A DNA stretch of 32,393 nt, from NCBI GenBank assembly GCA_017431255.1, contig JAFRLI010000225.1, positions 1 to 32,393 on the forward strand, given 5' to 3'. Below, piece by piece: positions 21,614-29,651 of the stretch. The position numbers and the translations under genes are program-made. The notes under the pieces were generated by a model. That model saw nothing but the letters and a program-made list of their open reading frames with translations, was not told the origin of the DNA and ran no database searches. The DNA comes from Victivallales bacterium. Lineage in GTDB: Bacteria; Verrucomicrobiota; Lentisphaeria; Oligosphaerales; Oligosphaeraceae. How positions within the stretch are numbered: the first letter of the stretch is position 1; each line of letters starts with the position of its first letter.

Positions 21614-23680
21614 ATGGACAATCGTATCGCTGAAATGAGAGAATCCCTGCTGGCTGGACGACACCACGCCCTGCGGCACAGGATTGCCTGGAATCTCGCT
21701 GAAACCTTCGCCGCGCAGAAAACACCTGCGGAAATGCGTGCCGCAGCCGCCCTGGAGGCTGTCCTGGCAGCAGAGCTGCCGGCGTTCCTGCCTGGCGAGC
21801 GCATTGCATTCCTACGGACGGTTGCCAACCTGCCCGAACTCTACACCCCGCAGGAATGGGAGGAACTCCGCGCCCGATACTCCTTCTCCGAAAAAGGAAT
21901 CCCGTTTAACTTCACTCCCGACTACGCCTCCGCCATCCACATCGGTCTCGACGCGCTTGCTACCAACATCTCCCAGCGCATCGAGCAGGCCCGGCAAGAT
22001 GGCGATTCGGAGGGGGCCTCCTTCCTCGCGGCAGGTCTCCGTGGCGTTCAGGCAGTCATTGACCTCGCGGAACGCTATCGTATCGCCGCCGAGAAGGAAG
22101 GACTCGCGGAAATTGCGGCGAACCTCGCCGTCGTCCCGCGCAAGCCGCCGCAGACCTTCCTGCAGGCACTCCAGATGTTCCGCATCCTTCACTATGCGCT
22201 ATGGTGCGAAGGCTCCTACCACAATGGGACGGGACGCCTCGACCTCACGCTCTGGCCCTACCTCCAGCACGACCTCCAAAACGGCACCCTCGACCGAGCC
22301 TCCGCACTCGCCCTCGTCGAGGAGTTCTTCCTCACCTTCAACCGCGACAGCGACCTCTACGTCGGCGTCCAGCAAGGCGACAATGGCCAGAGCCTCATGC
22401 TCGGCGGCTGCGACCGCGACGGCAACGATGTCTGGAACCTGTTCAGCGAACTCGCACTGGAAGCCTCCTGCAATCTCCGCCTCGTCGACCCCAAAATCAA
22501 CTTCCGCGTCTCCGAACGGACTCCCATCGAACGCCTGGAACTCGGCTCCCGCCTGACTCGCGCTGGTCTCGGGTTTCCGCAATACTCCAATGACGATGTC
22601 ATCCTCCCCGCTCTCCAGAAATGGGGCTATGCGCTGGAAGACGCTCGCGACTACACGGTCGCGGCCTGCTGGGAGTTCGTGATTCCAGGAGTCTGCCACG
22701 AGTTCGTGAACTTGGACGCGATTTCGCTCCCGCAGGCGGTTTTGGAAACGATGGAGCAATCGCAAGCCGCAGACTATCCATCCTTCCTGCATGACCTCGC
22801 CGCAGACTTGCGCAGCCGCGCCAAGGCACTTCTGGCGCACTACGAAAACCTCACGGAACTGCCGGGGCCCTTCATCTCCATGCTCTGCCCCATCGCCATC
22901 CAGAAGGCACGCAACATCACCCAGGCAGGAAAATACCACAACTGGGGCGTCCATGGCACGGGAATCGCCGTCGCCGCCGATTCGTTGACCTCCATTCGTC
23001 AACTGGTCTTCCAATCCCATCAACTCACACTCGCGGACTTTGCGCAAATCTGCAAGCAAAACTACGCTCAGCACCAGGACCTTCTCGCGCAAGTTCGAAA
23101 CACCATCCCGAAACTGGGCCAGAACAGTCCCGAGGCCGACCGCTCGCTGGACGACATCGTCGCACTCTGGCAACACGCCTGGGACGGTCTCCAAAACGCC
23201 CAGGGCGGCATCGTGCGACCTGGCACAGGCTCCGCCATGTATTACATCTGGCACAGCCGCAACTTCCCCGCCACTCCCGATGGACGGCTCCAGGGCGAAC
23301 CGTTCTCTGCAAACTACTCCCCGGCCCTGGACGTGCCTGTCGATGGTCCTCTTTCCGTCATCCGCTCCTTCACCGCACCACCCCTGGACGGCGTCTCCAA
23401 CGGCGGACCCCTCACCATCGAAATCCACGCCAGCGTTTTCACGGCACCAGACGCCGAGGCTCAACTCGCACAACTCATCGCCGACTTCGTGCGGCGCGGC
23501 GGACACCAACTCCAACTCAACTCCATCGACCGCGATACCCTCCTCGACGCACAAAAGCACCCCGAAAACCACCGCGACCTCATCGTCCGCGTCTGGGGAT
23601 GGAGCGGATATTTCATCGAACTCGACAAAGAGTACCAGGACCACATCATTCGCCGCGCAGAAATGACCCTCCATGGCTGA
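21614..23680 (+). CDS. Glycyl radical enzyme of the pyruvate formate-lyase superfamily (unassigned class)
   Basis: A 688-residue enzyme, shorter than the usual 750-850. The glycyl radical motif is RVWGWSGYF with Gly662 as radical site, 26 residues from the C-terminus as in pyruvate formate-lyase. The active-site loop reads VAACWEFVIPGVC: Cys352 followed by Glu354 gives the C-x-E pattern of eliminase-type members (diol dehydratase, choline lyase) rather than the CC of pyruvate formate-lyase. The PFL-like domain covers about residues 100-540. It would act anaerobically in the cytoplasm after activation by the downstream radical SAM enzyme, whose ATG overlaps this stop by 8 nt. Substrate is unknown; coupling to GH51 hints at a sugar-derived compound. 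Confidence 0.92.
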   Translation: MDNRIAEMRESLLAGRHHALRHRIAWNLAETFAAQKTPAEMRAAAALEAVLAAELPAFLPGERIAFLRTVANLPELYTPQEWEELRARYSFSEKGIPFNFTPDYASAIHIGLDALATNISQRIEQARQDGDSEGASFLAAGLRGVQAVIDLAERYRIAAEKEGLAEIAANLAVVPRKPPQTFLQALQMFRILHYALWCEGSYHNGTGRLDLTLWPYLQHDLQNGTLDRASALALVEEFFLTFNRDSDLYVGVQQGDNGQSLMLGGCDRDGNDVWNLFSELALEASCNLRLVDPKINFRVSERTPIERLELGSRLTRAGLGFPQYSNDDVILPALQKWGYALEDARDYTVAACWEFVIPGVCHEFVNLDAISLPQAVLETMEQSQAADYPSFLHDLAADLRSRAKALLAHYENLTELPGPFISMLCPIAIQKARNITQAGKYHNWGVHGTGIAVAADSLTSIRQLVFQSHQLTLADFAQICKQNYAQHQDLLAQVRNTIPKLGQNSPEADRSLDDIVALWQHAWDGLQNAQGGIVRPGTGSAMYYIWHSRNFPATPDGRLQGEPFSANYSPALDVPVDGPLSVIRSFTAPPLDGVSNGGPLTIEIHASVFTAPDAEAQLAQLIADFVRRGGHQLQLNSIDRDTLLDAQKHPENHRDLIVRVWGWSGYFIELDKEYQDHIIRRAEMTLHG

Positions 23681-24578
23681 CCTCGAAGGAATCGTATTCG
23701 ACATCCGCGAGTGGTGCCTGCACGATGGTCCAGGCGTCCGCACGACGGTCTTTCTCAAGGGCTGCCCGCTCCGTTGTCTCTGGTGCAGCAATCCCGAGGG
23801 GCAAGACGCGGTGCCGTTTCCCATGCCCTCCCACGACCGTTGCACTGCCTGCGCCGCCTGCCAGCACGCCTGCCCGCAGCACTGCATTCCCGCGCCTGGC
23901 ACCCTGCCAGGCAACGCCTGCACGGGATGCGGGGCCTGCGTCTCCGCGTGTCCCGCACGCCGCCTGCGGATGGTCGGACAGCGCATCACGGTCTCGCAAC
24001 TGACGGAACGACTCCTGCGCGACGCACCCCTCCTTCAACGCTCCCAAGGCGGCATCACCTTCTCAGGCGGCGAACCTCTCGCGCAACCCGACTTCCTCCT
24101 GGCCATGCTAGAACGTCTCTCCCCACTCCACACCGCCATCGAAACCAGCGGCTTTGCCCCAGAAAAACGCTATCGCCAAATGCTTGACCGCATCTCCCTC
24201 GTCCTCCAGGACATCAAATGCGCGGACGACACCCTCCATCGCCGCCTCACAGGTGTCTCCAACGAACCCATCTGGCGCAACATCGACCAACTCCGCAACT
24301 CGGGAATCCCCTATTTTATCCGAATGCCCCTCATCCCTGGCTTCAATGATTCCACCGACGACCTCCGCACCACCGCACAGCGCCTCGCAAAATCCCCCGG
24401 AAACCTCCTCGGAATCCACCTCCTCCCGTACCAGTCCGTAGGCTCCGCCAAATATCGACATCTTCGCCGCCCCTACCAAATCCCACACGAACTCCCTCCC
24501 CTCAATCCCGATATCCAACACATCTTCCACGACGCCAGCCTCCCCGCCTCCTGGCCATTCGGGGACACCGTCGCGTGA
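23673..24578 (+). CDS. Glycyl radical enzyme activase (radical SAM)
   Basis: A 301-residue activating enzyme. The radical SAM cluster CxxxCxxC is Cys31, Cys35 and Cys38 (GCPLRCLWCSNPE). A ferredoxin-like insert with two CxxCxxCxxxCP sets (CTACAACQHACP, CTGCGACVSACP) identifies the activase type that serves eliminase-class glycyl radical enzymes. TFSGGEPLAQPDF is the SAM-binding GGE motif. It would generate the Gly662 radical on the preceding enzyme. The overlapping start indicates translational coupling. A 7-nt tandem array begins 11 nt after its stop. Confidence 0.95.
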   Translation: MADLEGIVFDIREWCLHDGPGVRTTVFLKGCPLRCLWCSNPEGQDAVPFPMPSHDRCTACAACQHACPQHCIPAPGTLPGNACTGCGACVSACPARRLRMVGQRITVSQLTERLLRDAPLLQRSQGGITFSGGEPLAQPDFLLAMLERLSPLHTAIETSGFAPEKRYRQMLDRISLVLQDIKCADDTLHRRLTGVSNEPIWRNIDQLRNSGIPYFIRMPLIPGFNDSTDDLRTTAQRLAKSPGNLLGIHLLPYQSVGSAKYRHLRRPYQIPHELPPLNPDIQHIFHDASLPASWPFGDTVA

Positions 24579-24588
24579 GTTTAATGGG

Positions 24589-24672
24589 GTTAGTGGTTAG
24601 TGGTTAGTGGTTAGTGGTTAGTGGTTAGTGGCTAGTGGTTAGTGGCTAGTGGTTAGTGGGGAGTGGCTAGTA
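24589..24672 (+). repeat. Heptanucleotide tandem array GTTAGTG (about 12 units)
   Basis: From 24589: six GTTAGTG, then GCTAGTG, GTTAGTG, GCTAGTG, GTTAGTG, GGGAGTG and a final GCTAGTA. Because 7 is not a multiple of 3, the TAG in each unit steps through all three forward frames, and the reverse strand (CACTAAC) places TAA in all three reverse frames. The same unit with the same terminal GGGAGTG recurs at 32284-32325. Confidence 0.9.
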
Positions 24673-24737
24673 AAAGGACCAAAAGGACAAGAGTTATAGC
24701 ACTCTCTTTTGGTCCTTTTGGTCCTTTTGGTCCTTAG
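24672..24737. terminator. Long stem-loop with 9-nt repeat arms, probable bidirectional terminator
   Basis: AAAAGGACCAAAAGGAC (24672-24688) pairs perfectly with GTCCTTTTGGTCCTTTT (24712-24728), a 17-bp stem around a 23-nt loop that can pair a little further (AAGAG with CTCTT). Each arm is itself a 9-nt tandem repeat. On the minus strand the array starts at the GH27 stop (TAAGGACCA, AAAGGACCA, AAAGGACCA). It separates the convergent activase and GH27 genes, so termination in both directions is a reasonable inference. Confidence 0.65.
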
Positions 24738-25879
24738 ACCTTCTCGGGATGTGCGCGGAACACGCGGCAGGAGTGTGGCACAAGTTTGCCGAGATGGAGG
24801 AGTTCCTGCTTGAGGCCGAGGTCTTCTCCGGTGAAGACATCGGTGAAGCGCAACCCATACCCGCTGAGCACGGGGAACCCCATCTGCTCGAAGAGGCAGT
24901 GCATATTGGCCTCGTGGTCCATCAAATTGAAGAATCCGACTGCATAGTCGCCATCCGCCAGCATGCGAGCAAGCACCAGGCGGTCTGGAACGCCATCGGG
25001 AGCCCCGAACACTTGCACGGGATACGCAGGACGGCATTCAGGGTCCTGGTTGAATGCAATGAGCTCGCGGTTCGTGATGAGTTCCAGCACTTCTGGCTTG
25101 ATGGTCTCCAGGTTGCAGCCGAGCATCAACGGCGTCCCCATGAGTGCCCAGAGCGCAAATTCCGTGCGGTACTCTTCAAAGGTGCAGCCACCTCGTGCGA
25201 CGTGCCCCTCGTTGAACATTCCCACCGTGAGCATATCCATGTCGTTGAAGCATTGCGGTCCTGAAAAAGCGAACTTGGGGACTTGGCTTTTGGCGATGGC
25301 GGCGAAGGAGGCAAAGCTGTCGAAGATATCGCCTGTCGAACGATACATATGGGCACCCGTGGAGCGAATCCAGGCCCATGTGTTTTCTGCGCCCCAGTTG
25401 CAGGCGGAGAACAGAATGTCGCGCCCGCATTGACGCAGCGCGTTCCCCATGCGACGATACAGCACCGGTCCGGCAAAATGCTCGGGCTTGAAGCAGTTGT
25501 CGTACTTCAGGAAGTCGCAACCGAACTCGGCAAAGGTTTCTGCGTCCAGGAACTCGTGATCGTAACTGCCAGGATAGTTGGCACAGGTGCGGACGCCGTC
25601 GCAGGAGTACATCCCGAACTTGAGCCCTTTGGAGTGAATGTAGTCGGCAACCACTTTCATGCCATTCGGGAACTTTATGTGGTCTGGCACGATTTTGTGC
25701 GTCTTCGGGTCGCGTTCCCGCTCGGACCAGCAGTCGTCAATGACCACATACTGATAGCCCACTTTGTCCAAGCCCAGTTCGACAATTCGGTCTGCGGCAC
25801 GGCAGATGACCGATTCGTTGATGTTCTCGGCGAAGGTATTCCAGGTATTCCAGCCCATGGGAGGGGTGTTGACTAGCAT
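24734..25879 (-). CDS. Alpha-galactosidase, GH27
   Basis: A 381-residue GH27/clan D barrel. The N-terminal PPMGWNTWNTF, VIDDCWSERERD and nucleophile Asp127 in FLKYDNC are diagnostic. The acid/base aspartate lies in RSTGDIFDSF (about 184-187), and FNDMDMLTVG is also conserved. A short C-terminal beta domain follows. No signal peptide is present, so it probably acts on imported galactosides. AAAGGTGA 7 nt before ATG 25879 supports the start. A good promoter with direct repeats lies upstream, suggesting individual regulation. Confidence 0.95.
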   Translation of the reverse strand: MLVNTPPMGWNTWNTFAENINESVICRAADRIVELGLDKVGYQYVVIDDCWSERERDPKTHKIVPDHIKFPNGMKVVADYIHSKGLKFGMYSCDGVRTCANYPGSYDHEFLDAETFAEFGCDFLKYDNCFKPEHFAGPVLYRRMGNALRQCGRDILFSACNWGAENTWAWIRSTGAHMYRSTGDIFDSFASFAAIAKSQVPKFAFSGPQCFNDMDMLTVGMFNEGHVARGGCTFEEYRTEFALWALMGTPLMLGCNLETIKPEVLELITNRELIAFNQDPECRPAYPVQVFGAPDGVPDRLVLARMLADGDYAVGFFNLMDHEANMHCLFEQMGFPVLSGYGLRFTDVFTGEDLGLKQELLHLGKLVPHSCRVFRAHPEKV

Positions 25880-25921
25880 TGGTGTGTCACCTTTGGGTTT
25901 GAGGTTGTAAGATTGCGCTCT

Positions 25922-25969
25922 GGGTACTTGTCCCAATGGTTAATATACATTTTATTGGGTGCTTGTCCA
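25922..25969 (-). promoter_or_regulatory. GH27 promoter with paired operator-like direct repeats
   Basis: On the minus strand TGGACA (25969-25964) and TATATT (25947-25942) are 16 nt apart, each five of six against consensus. GGACAAGCACCC (25968-25957) overlaps the -35, and GGACAAGTACCC (25933-25922) lies near the expected transcription start. The two 12-mers differ at one base and are 35 nt apart. This geometry suits a repressor binding at both sites. The GH27 ATG is 43 nt further on. Confidence 0.5.
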
Positions 25970-25993
25970 TCTTCTTGCTGAGAGATTTTCACA

Positions 25994-26015
25994 CTAGATG
26001 TGCTAGATGTGCTAG
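25994..26015. repeat. 9-nt tandem repeat at the radC stop
   Basis: On the minus strand the radC stop TAG (26014-26012) starts units TAGCACATC, TAGCACATC and a final TAG, giving three in-frame stops 9 nt apart. The plus strand reads CTAGATGTG twice then CTAG. The unit resembles the CTAGATG-type unit behind GH16. Confidence 0.65.
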
Positions 26016-26779
26016 TTCTTCTTAGGTGGCTTTTTTTCCGTGTAGTTTTTCAGGAGGTGGTGTTCGCGGAAACTGAAGTATTCCGTGGAGGAGGTATTGC
26101 CGCTGACGATGATATGGTCCAGCACTTTGATGCCAATGACCTCGCCGGCGTCCACGATGCGATCCGTGGCCTCAATGTCGTAGGAAGAGGGAATGAGATT
26201 GCCGCTGGGATGGTTGTGGCAGAGGAGAATCTGGGAAGAGGCCTCGCGAATGGCGTTGCGGAACACCTCGCGCGGATGAATGAGGCTGCGGTCCACGAGA
26301 CCGACGGAGACCAGTTGGTCCCGAAGCAACTGCAATTGCGTGTCCAACAGCAGCACGTGGAACTCCTCCTGACGGCTGCCGATGAACATCCCTTGCAACA
26401 ATTGCGCAACCTCCTTGGGCGACCCCATGCTTGGACGTTTCTCCAGTTCCTGGTTCGCCATGCGGCGCGCGAGCGCAAAGGCGGCCATCAGTTCCAGAGA
26501 CTTGGTGAGTCCCATGCCTGGCGTTGCACGCAGTTCCTCCAGCGAGGCATCGCGCAGCGAGCGCAAATTGCCGCGATGGCGCCGCAGCAGATTTGCGGCC
26601 AGCGTCAGCACAGGTGTGCCGCGAAATCCTGTTCGCAGCAGCACCGCCAGCAGTTCCTCGTTGCTCAAGGCGTCTGCACCCAGATGCTGCAGGCGTTCTC
26701 GGGGCATCAAGTTGCGTTCCATCACCATCTGGGTGGAAGTTTTTGTAGTTGAGGAGTAGGATGTGTTTGGCATATTCAT
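26012..26779 (-). CDS. radC: RadC family JAB/MPN domain protein
   Basis: A 255-residue RadC. The N-terminal helix-hairpin-helix part has MPRERLQHLGADALSNEELL and LRATPGMGLTKSLELMAA. The JAB metalloprotease-like core has LCHNHPSGN and the DHIIVSG segment (H-x-H...S...D pattern). The name is historical: a repair role is not established for the family, which often accompanies mobile or competence functions. The first ATG (26779) is used; conserved sequence begins about 20 residues later, so a shorter form is possible. It starts 3 nt after the pseudopilin stop, suggesting one transcript. Confidence 0.93.
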   Translation of the reverse strand: MNMPNTSYSSTTKTSTQMVMERNLMPRERLQHLGADALSNEELLAVLLRTGFRGTPVLTLAANLLRRHRGNLRSLRDASLEELRATPGMGLTKSLELMAAFALARRMANQELEKRPSMGSPKEVAQLLQGMFIGSRQEEFHVLLLDTQLQLLRDQLVSVGLVDRSLIHPREVFRNAIREASSQILLCHNHPSGNLIPSSYDIEATDRIVDAGEVIGIKVLDHIIVSGNTSSTEYFSFREHHLLKNYTEKKPPKKN

Positions 26780-26782
26780 CGG

Positions 26783-27496
26783 TCAATCCGGTTGGGAGGT
26801 GTGGGAGATGATTCCATATTCGAGGCATCCATTGGACCATTGGATGAACCAGGGAGCCGTGTCGGAGGAATTGGGCGTCGCAAGGAACGAATGGAGGCGA
26901 TATGGGGAGACATGGCCGTCGAGGTGGCAGACATTGGCATGCGCATCGTGGCGGAATGGGGCTTCCAGACCGGCCTCCCAGTCGAGATCGAGTTCTTCGA
27001 GAAGATTGCTCCAGGTGTGGGTGTCCTTTTCGATGACGCACTGGTCGCCGCAATCAAATACCAGATATGCCTGCGAGGGGGAGGGAATGAGGGAAGGCGC
27101 GGGGCCGCGATGCCCGCCTGTTCCCTTGAAGTTCCAACCGAAGTTGCCGTCGTAGAGATGCAGACTTTCGTGCGTGGGCTTGGGAACATCGTCGGGGCTG
27201 GTTGGACAGTCGAGGATTCTGGGTTCGCTGTAGTATGGGAACAGGAGCCATGCCCAGTTCTTGCCGGCATAACTCAATGCCTGCGACTTGGCACTTCCTC
27301 CTCCTGGCAGACGCGACCGATTGTCGCTTGAATACAACACAAATGCCACGCCAATTTGACGAAGATTCCCCGTGCACGACATGGAAGCCGCGTCCCGTTG
27401 CGCCTTCCCTAGCGCCGGCAACAACAATGCTGCCAGAATCGCCAGAATCATCATCACACACAACAACTCCATCAGGGTAAACCATCTTTTGCTCAT
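26783..27496 (-). CDS. Prepilin-type pseudopilin with H-X9-DG motif
   Basis: A 237-residue protein. The N-terminal KRWFTLMELLCVMMILAILA is a class III signal: a short basic leader, then the hydrophobic helix with Glu near its start; the usual preceding Gly is replaced by Trp-Phe context. RHDAHANVCHLDGHV near the C-terminus is exactly H-X9-DG, the processing-associated motif of the large Lentisphaerota/Planctomycetota pseudopilin group. Cysteines at MSCTGNL and LDCP follow the family. GGAGG 5 nt before ATG 27496 fixes the start. These proteins are often present in very many copies; function is presumed type II-like secretion or envelope structure. Confidence 0.92.
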   Translation of the reverse strand: MSKRWFTLMELLCVMMILAILAALLLPALGKAQRDAASMSCTGNLRQIGVAFVLYSSDNRSRLPGGGSAKSQALSYAGKNWAWLLFPYYSEPRILDCPTSPDDVPKPTHESLHLYDGNFGWNFKGTGGHRGPAPSLIPSPSQAYLVFDCGDQCVIEKDTHTWSNLLEELDLDWEAGLEAPFRHDAHANVCHLDGHVSPYRLHSFLATPNSSDTAPWFIQWSNGCLEYGIISHTSQPD

Positions 27497-27902
27497 TGAA
27501 ACCTCCATGTTTTTTGAGTGAATTGCGGGAATCGTTACAGTAATTCCTTTCGCACGAGACACAAGCCTCTGCCACAACTAGCACCAAATAAACTAACTTT
27601 CTGAGAATTGAACCTTCTATTTTGAGAAACCGCCCCCCGACGCGATTTCGGGGAGCATCTGCGTTTCATAGAAGAAGAGCCCACCGGAAGAACAATGGCG
27701 CAATGGAGGACGACCACGCTGGTCCAGAGTCGCTCCGGAAGGCGGGAAGCCGCTGGTATTCCCAAGGAATCGGGATTTTGAGGGGGTCGGGCATTTGCTT
27801 TTTGGGGAGGAAGTTATACATTAATAAGGTGGATTTTTGTTTTTGAAAAGAGGCAATCCAAATTACCTCTGAAGTCACCATCAAGCAAAAGGCAGAACGA
27901 CA
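27497..27902. other. 406-nt intergenic region between divergent pseudopilin and RpiB-GlyA genes
   Basis: No coding region is convincing: the 74-codon plus-strand ORF at 27622-27846 has no recognisable family and poor codon character. The right half is AT-rich (TTATACATTAATAAGG at about 27814-27829) and should contain the rpiB-glyA promoter, but no well-spaced -35 is visible. The left half must hold the pseudopilin promoter. Confidence 0.6.
27849..27870 (+). promoter_or_regulatory. Imperfect palindrome upstream of RpiB-GlyA
   Basis: AGAGGCAAT-CCAA-ATTACCTCT has 9-nt arms matching at eight positions, 33 nt before the start codon. It could be an operator or a 5'-leader hairpin. No known binding site is recognised. 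Confidence 0.3.
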
Positions 27903-29642
27903 ATGTATTTGAAAGACTGGCAGTCATCTGGGGAACCCGTGGTAGTGGGGATTGCGACGGACCATGGTGGTTATTCGCTGAAGGAACTTCTGGTTCCCTG
28001 GCTGGAAACCCTTGGCCTCAAGGTAAAGGATTTGGGACCAGCGACCTTGGACCCGAAGGATGATTATCCAGACTACGCGGTGAAACTCGCGGAAGCACTT
28101 TTGCACGAAGAGATTTCCTGTGGGATTCTGCTTTGCCGCAGCGGCATCGGAATGTCCATGACCGCAAATCGTTTCCATGGGGTGCGTGCGGCACTCGCCA
28201 CGACCGCAGATGCTGCCAAAACCAGCCGTCGTCACAACAACAGCAACGTTCTGGTGATTGGGGCGGAAAATCTCGCCGAGACCGAGGTCAAGGGAATCAT
28301 CGAAGCCTGGCTCGCCACCCCCTTCAGCAAAGAGGAAAGGCATGCACGCCGCCTCATCAAACTGGAAAACAAAACCTACGACGAAATCACCCCCATCCGC
28401 CTCGCCGATCCCGAAATGGCCGCCATCATGGAGCGTGAAAAGAGCCGCCAGACCCGCGGCATCGAACTCATCGCCTCCGAGAACTTCGCGAGCGTCGCGG
28501 TCCGCGCCGCCGCCGGTTCCATCATGACGAACAAGTACGCAGAAGGCTATCCAGGCAAGCGCTACTACAACGGCTGCGTCCATGTGGACGAAGCCGAGAG
28601 CCTCGCCATCGCCCGCGCCTGCGAACTCTTCGGCGCGGAGGCCGCGAACGTCCAGCCGCACTCTGGCAGCCAGGCAAATGCCGCCGCCTACGCGGCCATC
28701 CTCGAGCCGGGCGATACCGTCCTCGCCATGCGTCTTGACCAGGGTGGACACCTCAGCCACGGACACAAGGTCAACTTCTCGGGGCGCACCTACAACTTCG
28801 TCGCCTACGGTGTCGATCCCGTTTCCGAGCAAATCGACTACGACGCGCTGGAGCAACTGGCATTGGAAAACAAGCCGAAGTTGATTCTCGGCGGTGCTTC
28901 CGCCTATCCTCGCATCATCGACTTCAAGCGGATGCGTGAAATCGCGGACAAAGTTGGCGCGTACCTGATGGTGGATATGGCGCACATCGCGGGTCTGGTT
29001 GCCGCCGGCGAGCATCCCAGCCCCGTTCCCTACTGCGACATCGTCACCACCACCACCCACAAGACCCTGCGCGGACCGCGCGGCGGCCTCATCCTCTGCA
29101 AGCAGGATTTGCTCAAGAAAATCAACTCCCAGGTGTTCCCGGGACTCCAAGGCGGTCCTCTCATGCACATCATCGCGGCCAAGGGCATCTGCTTTAAGGA
29201 AGCCCTCTCCCCCGAGTTCAAGGCCTACCAGCACCAACTCCGCCTCAACGCCGCCGCCCTCGCGGAAGCGCTCAAGAACGAAGGATTCCGCATTGTCTCC
29301 GGTGGAACCGACAACCATCTCATGCTCGTTGACCTCCGCCCCAAGAACACCACAGGCAAGGACACGGCAACGGCGCTCGACTTCGCGGACATCACTGTGA
29401 ACATGAACATGATTCCCAACGACCCGCAGAAGCCCACGGTCACCTCCGGTGTCCGCATCGGCACGCCCGCCGTCACCACCCGCGGCATGAAAGAACCCGA
29501 AATGGCGACCATCGCGCACCTCATCGCGTGCGTGGTGGACCACATTGGTGACGAAGCCGTCTACGCAGAAGTCCGCGAACAGGTTCACGCCCTCACGGAC
29601 CGCTTCCCGATGCCGCAATTCCTCCCCGCAAACTGCCTGTAG
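27903..29642 (+). CDS. Fused ribose-5-phosphate isomerase B / serine hydroxymethyltransferase
   Basis: A 579-residue two-domain protein. Residues about 12-150 are Rpi[13 protein letters not shown], Cys78 in [19 protein letters not shown], and [15 protein letters not shown]. Residues about 165-579 are [52 protein letters not shown], and PLP lysine Lys387 in [14 protein letters not shown]. Both active sites look intact; in RpiB the usual CGTG is CRSG. SHMT makes glycine and methylenetetrahydrofolate from serine, RpiB interconverts ribose-5- and ribulose-5-phosphate. The genes are neighbours in many bacteria, so fusion of adjacent genes is a plausible origin. No stop or start signal separates the domains. 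Confidence 0.95.
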   Translation: MYLKDWQSSGEPVVVGIATDHGGYSLKELLVPWLETLGLKVKDLGPATLDPKDDYPDYAVKLAEALLHEEISCGILLCRSGIGMSMTANRFHGVRAALATTADAAKTSRRHNNSNVLVIGAENLAETEVKGIIEAWLATPFSKEERHARRLIKLENKTYDEITPIRLADPEMAAIMEREKSRQTRGIELIASENFASVAVRAAAGSIMTNKYAEGYPGKRYYNGCVHVDEAESLAIARACELFGAEAANVQPHSGSQANAAAYAAILEPGDTVLAMRLDQGGHLSHGHKVNFSGRTYNFVAYGVDPVSEQIDYDALEQLALENKPKLILGGASAYPRIIDFKRMREIADKVGAYLMVDMAHIAGLVAAGEHPSPVPYCDIVTTTTHKTLRGPRGGLILCKQDLLKKINSQVFPGLQGGPLMHIIAAKGICFKEALSPEFKAYQHQLRLNAAALAEALKNEGFRIVSGGTDNHLMLVDLRPKNTTGKDTATALDFADITVNMNMIPNDPQKPTVTSGVRIGTPAVTTRGMKEPEMATIAHLIACVVDHIGDEAVYAEVREQVHALTDRFPMPQFLPANCL

Positions 29643-29651
29643 GACACGCCT

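Noticed and set aside
22199-23989. 596-codon antisense ORF opposite the glycyl radical enzyme
   Set aside because: The plus-strand enzyme has complete active-site motifs; the antisense product is low complexity and unlike any family.
24589-24737. Possible CRISPR array
   Set aside because: The unit is 7 or 9 nt with no spacers and no cas genes nearby; it is a simple tandem repeat plus hairpin.
27795-27820. TTGCTT/TATACA as a sigma-70 promoter for RpiB-GlyA
   Set aside because: The spacing is only 14 nt, too short for a normal sigma-70 promoter.
27622-27846. 74-codon plus-strand ORF in the intergenic region before RpiB-GlyA
   Set aside because: Basic, low-quality translation without a ribosome-binding site or family; overlaps the expected promoter region.
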